Source of the DNA: Opitutales bacterium
GTDB lineage: Bacteria; Verrucomicrobiota; Verrucomicrobiia; Opitutales; Oceanipulchritudinaceae
Direction: 5' to 3'
Length of the DNA: 47,422 nt
NCBI GenBank assembly: GCA_020831585.1
Contig: JAFIGE010000024.1
Location: forward strand, 1 to 47,422
Program-made: the position numbers and the translations under genes
In this document: one piece after another, positions 34,518-42,241 of the stretch
How positions within the stretch are numbered: position 1 is the first letter of the stretch
Layout of the letters: every line of letters begins with the position of its first letter
The notes under the pieces: model-generated
What the model was told of the DNA's origin: nothing
Database searches by the model: none
The model's input: only the letters and a program-made list of their open reading frames with translations

Positions 34518-36263
34518 TCACGGGGCGCCTTCGGGGATAAAGTCCATTTGCGCCTGCCATAGTCGGGCGTAGTGGCCGTTGCCGTGGAGGAGGGTGTCGT
34601 GATCGCCTTGTTCGATGATGCGGCCGTGCTCCATGACGACGATTTGATCGGCTTTGCGCACGGTCGAGAGGCGGTGCGCGATGACGAGCACGGTGCGGCG
34701 GGCCATGAGGTTTTGGAGGGCTTCCTGGATGAGTTTTTCAGTGATCGTATCGACGCTGGCGGTGGCTTCGTCGAGGATGACAAAGGGCGGGTTTTTTAGG
34801 AGGACGCGGGCGATGGTGAGGCGTTGTTTTTCCCCTTGCGAGAGGCGGATACCTTTCTCGCCGATGTTGGTGTCGAGGCCCTCGGGAAGGGCTTGGACAA
34901 AGTCCCATGCGCAGGCTCCGCAGAGGGCGTCGATGACGTCGGTCTCGGAGGCGTCTTCGCGGGCGAGGAGCATGTTGTCGCGGACGGTGCCCTCGAAGAG
35001 AAAGGGGTCCTGGGCGACGTGGCCGACATGGGCATGGAGCTGATCGAGGTCGATATCGCGGATGTCGGTGCGGGAGATGCGGACGCTTCCGCCGGTGACG
35101 TCGTAGGCGCGCATGGCGAGGTTGGCGATGGTGCTCTTGCCGGCACCGGTGTGGCCGACGAGGGCGGTGACTTTCCCTGGGGGGAGGACCAGTTGCAAGG
35201 CGTTGAGGACCTCGGGTCGGCCCGGATAGGCGAAATCGACTTGGTCGTAGACCACCTCCACAGGTCCGGCGGGGAAGTCCACCGGCTGCGGGGCGTTTTG
35301 GATTTCCACGGGGGCGTCGAGGATTTCAAAGACGCGTTCACCGGAGGCGCGCCCGGCGGCGAGCATGTGGTTGATCCCGTGAAGTTGCCCGATGGGGCCG
35401 TAGAGCATGTTGGCGTAGAGGAGGAAGGAGACGAGCTGGGGGAACCCGAAATCGGCCTCGCCGCGCATGATGAAATAGCCCCCGAGCCCAATGACGGCAA
35501 CCGTGCCCATGTTGGTGAGGAAGGTGGTGCCGGGGTTGTAGACGGCCCAGCGATACATCGCCCGGAGGGTGCGCTGGCGAAGGAGGCCGGCGCGTTCCTC
35601 GAAGCGGCGGCATTCGCGCTCCCCGAGCCCAAAGGTCTGGATGAGGCGGTTGCCCTGGATATCTTCGACAAGGAGGCTGTTGAGGTCACCCGCTGATTCC
35701 CGGACCCGTTTCCAATAAAGGCGCGAGCCTTTGGCGTAGAAGTAGCCGAGGACGAGAAGGATGGGTACGGGGAGGAAGACGAAGGCCGCGAGGAGGGGGT
35801 TTTTGATGAGAAGGATGGTGGTGGCTCCGATAATCATAACGAGGGCGCGCCCGCCCATTTCGGAGCCGTCAAGGAGGGCGCGTTCGACATTGGAGACGTC
35901 TTCGATGACGCGGGAGGAGATTTCCCCGCTCTTGCGCTGGTCGTAAAACGAGACGGGGAGGGCGAGGAGTTTGCGGTGGATTTCCCGCCGCATATCGAGG
36001 AGGACGCGTTGCTCAAGGGTGTTGTTGATGAGAATGCGGAAGCCGTTGAGGAGCTCGGATCCAAAGAAGAGCCCGGCGATGAGGGCGGTGCCGAGGAGGA
36101 GATTGCGGGTGGAGGAGCCGGACTGGATATCTTCGAGAATCCACTCTACGGCAGAGGGGATGGCGAGGGCCACGAGGGTCATGCCGATGGCGATACCCTG
36201 CATGCCCCAGAAAAGGGCTTTGTAGCGGGTGAAATATTTGGCAACGCGGAAAATAACGTTCAT
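34518..36263 (-). CDS. ABC transporter, fused membrane and ATPase domains (MsbA-like exporter)
   Basis: The 581-residue half-transporter starts at 36263 (MNVIFRVAKYFTRYKALFW); the longer frame to 36668 is non-coding leader. Six transmembrane helices occupy ~15-300. The nucleotide-binding domain follows, with Walker A GHTGAGKST at 370-378, the signature LSQGEKQR, Walker B FVILDEATASVD and the switch IAHRLSTV. The layout is that of type IV exporters such as MsbA or multidrug and peptide exporters. It works as a homodimer in the inner membrane. The substrate cannot be read from the sequence. It stands alone, convergent with the SGNH hydrolase gene. Confidence 0.92.
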   Translation of the reverse strand: MNVIFRVAKYFTRYKALFWGMQGIAIGMTLVALAIPSAVEWILEDIQSGSSTRNLLLGTALIAGLFFGSELLNGFRILINNTLEQRVLLDMRREIHRKLLALPVSFYDQRKSGEISSRVIEDVSNVERALLDGSEMGGRALVMIIGATTILLIKNPLLAAFVFLPVPILLVLGYFYAKGSRLYWKRVRESAGDLNSLLVEDIQGNRLIQTFGLGERECRRFEERAGLLRQRTLRAMYRWAVYNPGTTFLTNMGTVAVIGLGGYFIMRGEADFGFPQLVSFLLYANMLYGPIGQLHGINHMLAAGRASGERVFEILDAPVEIQNAPQPVDFPAGPVEVVYDQVDFAYPGRPEVLNALQLVLPPGKVTALVGHTGAGKSTIANLAMRAYDVTGGSVRISRTDIRDIDLDQLHAHVGHVAQDPFLFEGTVRDNMLLAREDASETDVIDALCGACAWDFVQALPEGLDTNIGEKGIRLSQGEKQRLTIARVLLKNPPFVILDEATASVDTITEKLIQEALQNLMARRTVLVIAHRLSTVRKADQIVVMEHGRIIEQGDHDTLLHGNGHYARLWQAQMDFIPEGAP

Positions 36264-36800
36264 AGGAAAAGGAAACACGGAAGCAGCCGGGAAGGAGCCG
36301 ACGGGAGTGTGCTGAATAGAAGGCGCGGATGGGCGGAGGGTCAATGCCCGGCAGAAGTTTGGCACAACGAAGCTGATGCAATGTTCAGAAATAAAAAGTT
36401 GACATGTCGCATTTTTTCCCGTGTGAGGACATGAGCGAGGGCGGGTGTTGAAGGTCTCGATATTCAGGGCTGCCGTGTTACCAAGAGACGATTGGAACCG
36501 GTGGGTCTGAATCGATATGGGGTTTCTTTCGAAAATCCGCTGCCGCTGAGAGGGAAATGGCGATAATCGCGGATGTGAAGAAAGGGTCCTGAGGGTCCTG
36601 AAAAGGTCTCCATCGGGTGGGACAAAATCTCTGAGCAGATGGAGCTGATCAGGGAGGTGGGGGGTCATGCTTCGACACGGCTGAGATCTTCGCAGGCCAG
36701 CGTGAAAGCGATTCAGAGGGAGGTGGGACGGAATGCTGGAACGCTGGAAGCGTAAGTCCCCAGGGGGTAGCGGGCAGGAGCCACTTCCCTGAGAATCAGC
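36264..36800. other. Intergenic region with one RAYT-type upstream block
   Basis: No gene is visible in these 537 bp. The only structured feature is the block at 36384-36404. From there to about 36480 the sequence has a few words in common with the RAYT 5' region (ATGAGC at 36431, then a weak match), so it may be a very old remnant. A short direct repeat GGGTCCTGA occurs near 36585-36602. Short open frames between 36530 and 36760 match nothing I know. Confidence 0.5.
36384..36404 (+). promoter_or_regulatory. RAYT-type upstream block TTCAGAA-N8-TTGACA, copy d
   Basis: TTCAGAA at 36384-36390, an 8-base spacer and TTGACA at 36399-36404. The preceding TGCAATG is shared exactly with the copy at 4671-4676, and the spacer ATAAAAAG is nearly the same as there. 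No gene follows. Confidence 0.45.
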
Positions 36801-37553
36801 TCACCCGGCCCGCGAGAGGGCGAACATGGCGATCCCGGCGGCGACGGAGGCGTTGAGGCTGTTGATGCGACCGAACTGATCGAGGCGCAGGAGGGTTTGG
36901 GCGGAGTTGAGAATGTATTGGCCGACGCCGCGATCCTCTCCGCCGATGACAAGGAGCAGTTTCTCCGGCGGTTGGGCGGCGAAGGTGCGCAGGTCTGCGG
37001 TGCCCTTGGCGTCGAGTGCGGCGATGTGGTAGCCTTTTTCGAGGGCGATCTGGGCGTAGCGGTTGGCCGCGCAATCGCGGGCGATGCGCATGTGCTCCAC
37101 GGCACCGGCGGATACTTTCACCACGCTGGGGTAGATCTCCGGCACCCCCTTGATGGGCAGGAGGCACTCGTGAAATCCAAAAACCTCAGCGCTGCGGAGG
37201 ATGGCCCCGACATTTTGCGGGTCTTCCACGTTGTCGAGGAGGAGCACGCGGTTGGCCGTGAAGAGCTCGCCGTGGGGGGTGTAGGGGTAGAGAGATGTGC
37301 GCAGCACGATGCCCTGGTGCTCGCGCGAACCACAGAGCTGTTGCAGGCGGCCCTTGTCGGTGAACTCGATAGGGATGTTGTTTTCGGTGAGCTTGGAGGC
37401 GAGCTTGGAGAGCCGCCCGCTGCCCGCCGTGGCCTCGTTGAGGTAGGCCCCGAGGATGTTCCGCCGCCCGGCGAAGAGGGCCTCGAAGGCGGGGTTGAGT
37501 CCGTAGAGAAATTCTTTGCTGGCGCGCGCCATAGAGCTGTCCGGGCGCGTCAT
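36801..37553 (-). CDS. rlmB: 23S rRNA 2'-O-ribose methyltransferase, TrmH/RlmB (SpoU) family
   Basis: The 250-residue SPOUT methyltransferase has an N-terminal substrate-binding domain starting FLYGLNPAFEAL, followed by the three SpoU motifs: LLLDNVEDPQNVGAILRSAE (~100-120), VIGGEDRGV (~205) and INSLNASVAAGIAMF near the end. The family transfers a methyl group from SAM to a ribose 2'-O. RlmB modifies G2251 of 23S rRNA, and the symbol is given by overall likeness; another TrmH-type target is possible. The ATG at 37553 overlaps the glmS stop (ATGA), so it is coupled to glmS. Confidence 0.9.
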   Translation of the reverse strand: MTRPDSSMARASKEFLYGLNPAFEALFAGRRNILGAYLNEATAGSGRLSKLASKLTENNIPIEFTDKGRLQQLCGSREHQGIVLRTSLYPYTPHGELFTANRVLLLDNVEDPQNVGAILRSAEVFGFHECLLPIKGVPEIYPSVVKVSAGAVEHMRIARDCAANRYAQIALEKGYHIAALDAKGTADLRTFAAQPPEKLLLVIGGEDRGVGQYILNSAQTLLRLDQFGRINSLNASVAAGIAMFALSRAG

Positions 37554-39409
37554 TCCACGGTGACCGACTTGGCCAGGTTACGCGGCTTATCGACGTCGCA
37601 ACCGCGGGCAACGGCGATGTGGTAGGCGAGCATCTGCAAGGGCACGGAGAAGAGGGTGGGTTGCACGATTTCGTTGGCGTCGGGAATGTGAATGACATCG
37701 TCCGCGAGGCCGGCGGGAAAGTCCTTGCCGGCATTGGTCACGACGATGACGGGTCCGTTACGCGCCTTGATTTCCTGGATGTTGGAGACGACTTTCTTGA
37801 AGACCTCTCCTTTGGGCGCGATGGCCACGGTGGGGCACTCGGGGTTGATGAGCGCGATGGGGCCGTGTTTCATTTCCGCCGCCGGGTAGCCTTCGGCGTG
37901 AATATAGGAAATCTCCTTGAGTTTGAGCGCCCCTTCGAGGGCCACGGGGAACATCAATTGCCGCCCGAGAAAGAGAAAGTCCGTTTTGTCGGCATACTTT
38001 TCCGCCACGGTGCGGATGGCGTCGGCTTGATCAAGGATCTGGCTGACGAGGCCGGGGACGGTTTGGAGGGCGTTGACGATGGCCAGGCCTTCGCTGAAGC
38101 TCATGTCCCGCATGCGCCCGAGGTAAAGGGCGAGCATGGCCGCAATGTGGATCTGCGAGGTGAAGGCCTTGGTGGAGGCGACGCCGATTTCCTGGCCGCA
38201 GTGTTGATAGACCCCGCCGTCATTTTCGCGGGCAATCGTCGAGCCCACCGCATTGGTGATGCCGAGCACGCGGTATCCCTTGCGCTGCGCCTCGCGCATG
38301 GCTTCGAGGGTATCGATGGTCTCGCCGCTTTGGCTGATGGTGAAAACGAGGGTGTTTTTGTCGAGGGGGGCGTTGCGGTAGCGGAATTCGCTGGCGTATT
38401 CCACTTCCACGGGGATGCGGGCATATTTTTCAATGAGATACTCGGCCACGAGGCAGGAATGCCAGGCGGTGCCGCAACCAAGGAAGAGAATCCGGTCGAT
38501 CTGGCGGAGTTCGCGGGGCTCGATGTTGAGGCCGCCGAACTGCGCTGTGCTGCCATCCTGGGAAAAGCGCCCGCGCATGGCGTTTTCCAGAGCGATGGGC
38601 TGCTCATAGATCTCCTTGAGCATGTAGTGCGGATAGAGGCCGAGCTCCGCGTCCTCGATGCGCCAATCGACGGTGCTGATGACGGGGTTGACCGAGATCG
38701 AGTCGACCGTCGTGATATTGAAATCCTGCGGGGTGAGGTGGACGATCTGTCCGTCGCTGAGGTAGACGACGTTCTGGGTGCGTCCGGCGAAGGCGCTGAC
38801 ATCGCTGCCGATGAGGTTTTCGCCGTTGCCCACGCCAAGGATGAGGGGGCTGCCTTTGCGCGCGCCGAACAGTTCATGGGGGAGGTCGGCGCACATGAGG
38901 GCGATGCCGTAGGTGCCCTCAACCTGCATGAGGGCCTGGCGCATCGCGTTGAGAACCCGCGCGGAGGCCGACTGCCCGGTTGGATCCGGCTCGACGGCGT
39001 AGCAAAAAGCGATGAGGTTGGCGAGGACTTCGGTATCCGTCTCCGAGTGGAATTGAATGCCCTTCGATTCCAACTCCTTTTTGAGTAAGGCGTAGTTTTC
39101 GATGACCCCGTTGTGCACGATGGATATGCGCCCGTCGTCGCTCACATGGGGATGGGCATTGGCGTCGGTCACGCCCCCGTGGGTGGCCCAGCGGGTGTGG
39201 CTGATGCCGAGGTCCCCGTCCAGCTCATGAAGCTGGGCGAGCTTGGTCAGCACCTCCACGCGTCCGGTCTTTTTCAGGACCTGAAAGCCATCTTCCTTCC
39301 ACAGAGCCAAGCCGGCGGAGTCGTACCCACGGTATTCGAGGCGCTTGAGCCCTTCGAGCAAAATGCCACTGGCCCGGTTCTTTCCAACGTATCCGACGAT
39401 TCCGCACAT
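37550..39409 (-). CDS. glmS: Glutamine-fructose-6-phosphate aminotransferase
   Basis: The 619-residue enzyme makes glucosamine-6-phosphate, the first committed step to UDP-GlcNAc for peptidoglycan and LPS. The start at 39409 gives MCGIVGYVGK, placing the catalytic Cys as residue 2, as required after Met removal; the longer frame is spurious. The glutaminase half has RLEYRGYDSAG and GISHTRWATHGG. Two SIS isomerase domains follow with LGCGTAWHSC, ISQSGETIDTL, GVASTKAFTSQ, EGYPAAEMKHGPIALI and the C-terminal LAKSVTVE. No glmS ribozyme is seen in the 118 bp upstream. It forms an overlapping pair with rlmB and is divergent from glgC. Confidence 0.97.
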   Translation of the reverse strand: MCGIVGYVGKNRASGILLEGLKRLEYRGYDSAGLALWKEDGFQVLKKTGRVEVLTKLAQLHELDGDLGISHTRWATHGGVTDANAHPHVSDDGRISIVHNGVIENYALLKKELESKGIQFHSETDTEVLANLIAFCYAVEPDPTGQSASARVLNAMRQALMQVEGTYGIALMCADLPHELFGARKGSPLILGVGNGENLIGSDVSAFAGRTQNVVYLSDGQIVHLTPQDFNITTVDSISVNPVISTVDWRIEDAELGLYPHYMLKEIYEQPIALENAMRGRFSQDGSTAQFGGLNIEPRELRQIDRILFLGCGTAWHSCLVAEYLIEKYARIPVEVEYASEFRYRNAPLDKNTLVFTISQSGETIDTLEAMREAQRKGYRVLGITNAVGSTIARENDGGVYQHCGQEIGVASTKAFTSQIHIAAMLALYLGRMRDMSFSEGLAIVNALQTVPGLVSQILDQADAIRTVAEKYADKTDFLFLGRQLMFPVALEGALKLKEISYIHAEGYPAAEMKHGPIALINPECPTVAIAPKGEVFKKVVSNIQEIKARNGPVIVVTNAGKDFPAGLADDVIHIPDANEIVQPTLFSVPLQMLAYHIAVARGCDVDKPRNLAKSVTVE

Positions 39410-39527
39410 AATGGGATTGCAAAACAGCAGGGGCCTAGGGATAAAGCAAGTCAAGATGCGGCCCGCCTGCACACCCCGGTACGGGCAGCCGTTTTCTCCG
39501 TGTCTCTCCAACCCCCCGGTTTTTCTA

Positions 39528-40808
39528 ATGAAATCCAGAGTCATTTCCGTAATCATGGGAGGCGGCCGCGGCTCCCGGCTCCACCCCCTCACGGCTGAGC
39601 GGTGCAAGCCCGCCGTTCCCCTCGCGGGCAAGTATCGACTTGTCGATATTCCGATCAGCAACTGTCTGAACTCGAATCTCAACCAGATTTTCGTTCTCAC
39701 GCAGTTCAACACCGCTTCCCTGCACCGCCATATTCAGGAGAGCTACAAGTTTGATCCGTTCGGCGGCGGCTTTGTCGACATCCTCTCGGCAGAGCAAACG
39801 ATCCGCGGGGACAGTTGGTATCAGGGCACGGCCGATGCCGTGCGCCAGAATCTCCACCACTTCGGTGTGGAGGATCACGACCTCGTGCTCATCCTCTCGG
39901 GTGACCAGCTTTACCAGCTGGATCTGGAAGGCCTCATCAAGGAACACCGCGATTCCGGCGCGGAGGTGACGATTGCTGCCAAGGCCATGCGCACCACCGA
40001 GGTCCATGGCCTCGGGCTGATGCGGGTGGACGAGGGCCAGGCGATCAAGGAATTTGTCGAGAAGCCAACCGATCCGGCCATTATCGAAGGTCTGGCCGTG
40101 AGCGATGCGATCTCGGAATCGCTCGGCGGGGGTGCGGACGACCGCTTCGTGCTCGCAAACATGGGCATCTACTGCTTCAACGCGGGAACGCTCAAGAAGA
40201 GCCTAGACAACGAATACACCGACTTTGGCAAGGAAGTCATCCCGGATCTCTTGGGCAAGGTGAAGCTGCGCGCCTTCATTTTCCAAGGTTATTGGGAGGA
40301 TATCGGAACCGTGGCCTCGTTTTTCAGCGCCAACCTCCAGCTGACCGACCCTGTCCCGCCCTACAACTTCTTTGACGAGCAAAAACTCGTCTATACCCGC
40401 GCCCGCTACCTGCCGCCGACCAAAGTAAACAGCTGCCGCCTGGACCGCGCGCTCATCGGGGGCGGCAGTATCATTACGGATACGGACATTGCGCACAGCG
40501 TCATCGGCGTGCGCTCGGTCATCCGCGACGGCACACAGTTTCGCAGCGTCGTCATGATGGGCTCGGACTCTTACCAATCGGTCGAGGATCTGGAGGAGGA
40601 CAAACGCCTCGGTCGTCCGCATGTCGGCGTAGGGTGCAATTGCTACATCGAGCACGCCATTATCGACAAAAACGCCCGCATCGGCGATAACGTCCGCCTC
40701 AGCCCCGCAGGTAAGCCGGACATGTATCAGAAGGACGGGATTTTCGTGCGCGACGGGGTCCTCATTGTAATGAAAAACGCCGTTGTCCCGGCCAACACCA
40801 CGATTTGA
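39528..40808 (+). CDS. glgC: Glucose-1-phosphate adenylyltransferase
   Basis: The 426-residue enzyme makes ADP-glucose for glycogen synthesis. The start at 39528 (MKSRVISVIMGGGRGSRL) gives the nucleotide-binding GGGxGxRL loop near the N-terminus, with KPAVPLAGKYRLVDIPISNC directly after. DWYQGTADA-type residues appear as SWYQGTADAVRQN, and IFQGYWEDIGTV and the left-handed beta-helix C-terminal domain are present (IGVRSVIRDG, IIDKNARIGDNVRLS). The length and the N-terminal wording resemble the plant/cyanobacterial type more than the E. coli type. No other glg gene is adjacent. Confidence 0.96.
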   Translation: MKSRVISVIMGGGRGSRLHPLTAERCKPAVPLAGKYRLVDIPISNCLNSNLNQIFVLTQFNTASLHRHIQESYKFDPFGGGFVDILSAEQTIRGDSWYQGTADAVRQNLHHFGVEDHDLVLILSGDQLYQLDLEGLIKEHRDSGAEVTIAAKAMRTTEVHGLGLMRVDEGQAIKEFVEKPTDPAIIEGLAVSDAISESLGGGADDRFVLANMGIYCFNAGTLKKSLDNEYTDFGKEVIPDLLGKVKLRAFIFQGYWEDIGTVASFFSANLQLTDPVPPYNFFDEQKLVYTRARYLPPTKVNSCRLDRALIGGGSIITDTDIAHSVIGVRSVIRDGTQFRSVVMMGSDSYQSVEDLEEDKRLGRPHVGVGCNCYIEHAIIDKNARIGDNVRLSPAGKPDMYQKDGIFVRDGVLIVMKNAVVPANTTI

Positions 40809-40814
40809 CGGGGC

Positions 40815-41018
40815 TCAGCGCTTGCCGCGCAGGAGCAGCCCCGCGCCGACGGCGGCCGTGATCACACCGGCGACCATGAGGGCAATCGAGCGGTCGGTGG
40901 GCGATCCGGTGATTGATTCCTTGACTGTGGAGACGAGCGACTCGCCCTCCTGATAGCCGTAGTAGGCGAGGATGATACCGACGAGGAGAAGGGCGAGACC
41001 GATGATTTTGGAGGGCAT
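40815..41018 (-). CDS. Small membrane protein, DUF3185 family
   Basis: This 67-residue protein has two transmembrane helices: residues ~5-22 (IIGLALLLVGIILAYYGY) and ~45-63 (IALMVAGVITAAVGAGLLL), joined by a polar loop with a conserved-looking TDRS segment and ending RGKR. This layout matches DUF3185 proteins, whose function is not known. It is convergent with glgC, whose stop lies 6 bp away, so the two genes share little or no terminator space. Confidence 0.8.
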   Translation of the reverse strand: MPSKIIGLALLLVGIILAYYGYQEGESLVSTVKESITGSPTDRSIALMVAGVITAAVGAGLLLRGKR

Positions 41019-41119
41019 GTAAGCAGGGTGGCGATCCTGCCGCGCGGAGGCAAGGGTCGAAGTGCGCTTCCACCGAATTGCGTTTACAGGATGCGGCGCG
41101 GGGGGCTAACGTCCCCCGC

Positions 41120-41632
41120 ATGATTTCGGGCTCATCCACCTCCGAACCGACGGGCTCGTCTCCAGCCGAAGGTTCGTTCCTCGCGCGGGTGGCGCAGGCT
41201 TTGGAGGAAATCGGAGCGCGACCGACGTGGGACGAGTATTTCATGGGCACGGCCATGCTCATGGCCTCCCGTTCGCCCTGTGAGCGTCTTCATGTGGGCT
41301 GCGTCCTCGTTTCCGGGGGAGCGCATCCCAACCGGGTGATTGCGGCGGGCTACAACGGTTTTCTGCCCGGTGCGCCCCATGTCAGCCGGTTGCGTGACGG
41401 CCATGAGCAGGGCACCGTGCACGCCGAGCAGAATGCCATCGCCGATGCGGCACGGCGCGGTATCTCCGTGGACGGGGCGACGGTTTATGTCACGCACTTC
41501 CCCTGCATCAACTGCGCGAAAATCCTCGCCGCCTCCGGCATAGCCGCCGTCAAGTATTGGCGCGACTACCGTAACGATCCCATTGTTCTTGAAATCCTGC
41601 ACGAGGCGGGGATCACCGTGACGCATCTCTGA
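41120..41632 (+). CDS. Deoxycytidylate deaminase-like zinc enzyme
   Basis: The 170-residue protein of the cytidine/deoxycytidylate deaminase superfamily has H101-A-E103 (zinc ligand and proton-shuttling Glu) and C129/C132 in FPCINCAK. It also has RSPCERLHVGCVLV and AAGYNGFLPGAPH, typical of dCMP deaminases of the ComEB type. It would convert dCMP to dUMP for dTMP synthesis. The ATG at 41120 is preferred over an in-frame upstream start at 41078 that lacks conserved residues. The first 25 residues are a variable Ser/Gly-rich extension. It is followed 7 bp later by a YqgE-type gene. Confidence 0.9.
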   Translation: MISGSSTSEPTGSSPAEGSFLARVAQALEEIGARPTWDEYFMGTAMLMASRSPCERLHVGCVLVSGGAHPNRVIAAGYNGFLPGAPHVSRLRDGHEQGTVHAEQNAIADAARRGISVDGATVYVTHFPCINCAKILAASGIAAVKYWRDYRNDPIVLEILHEAGITVTHL

Positions 41633-41639
41633 AATTTCC

Positions 41640-42203
41640 ATGCACGCCTACGACCCAGTCTCACCGCCTGATTTGCGCGGAAGCCTCCTTGTGGCCCACC
41701 CGGTTTTGCGGGACCCCAACTTTTCGCGCACGATTGTTTTGATTTCGGCCCATTCGCCAGAGGACGGGGCGCTCGGCGTCATCACCAACCGCCCTCTCGG
41801 CAAAACGCTCGGCGACCTGAAGGACGAATTTCGCGGAACGACCATCGGCCATGTGCCGGTGTATCTGGGCGGACCGGTGGCGACGAATGAAGTTCTGCTT
41901 ACGGCGTGGGACTGGGATATCCTCGGCGGCACCTTCCGGCTGCATTTTGGAATCTCGGCGGAAGCGTTGAGCGATCTCGTGCGCGATGAGCCCACGATGC
42001 AGGCGCGCGCTTTTCTGGGCTATTCCGGTTGGGGCGAAGGCCAAGTGGAAGGCGAGCTCGCCGAGGATGCCTGGGTCATCGCGCCGCTTGTGCGGGGCTA
42101 TCTGGAGGGCGAGCCGGGCTCCCTTTGGCGCAAGGTGCTGCGAGCGGAGAAACCCGAACTCACTTTCCTCGCGGATGCCCCGGAGGATCCCACGCTCAAT
42201 TGA
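41640..42203 (+). CDS. yqgE: YqgE/AlgH (UPF0301) family protein
   Basis: The 187-residue protein has the signature N-terminus LRGSLLVAHPVLRDPNFSRTIVLI, then GALGVITNRPL, VYLGGPV and the AFLGYSGWGEGQVEGEL motif with the typical 'W.GQLE.E' wording. UPF0301 proteins are widespread and lack a firm function; an AlgH role in alginate regulation was proposed for one member. It begins 7 bp after the deaminase gene, so the two are cotranscribed. It is soluble, with no signal peptide. Confidence 0.92.
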   Translation: MHAYDPVSPPDLRGSLLVAHPVLRDPNFSRTIVLISAHSPEDGALGVITNRPLGKTLGDLKDEFRGTTIGHVPVYLGGPVATNEVLLTAWDWDILGGTFRLHFGISAEALSDLVRDEPTMQARAFLGYSGWGEGQVEGELAEDAWVIAPLVRGYLEGEPGSLWRKVLRAEKPELTFLADAPEDPTLN

Positions 42204-42241
42204 ACGGAGGGGGCCGTGGCGCACAGGCGGCGGCGGTGAAC

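Noticed and set aside
36530-36760. An IS30-like transposase N-terminus (reading ...VKAIQREVGRNAGTLEA)
   Set aside because: Only about 15 residues resemble the helix-turn-helix, there is no start or continuation, and chance cannot be excluded.
39410-39527. A glmS ribozyme/riboswitch ahead of glmS
   Set aside because: The gap to glgC is only 118 bp, and I see none of the ribozyme core motifs on the minus strand.
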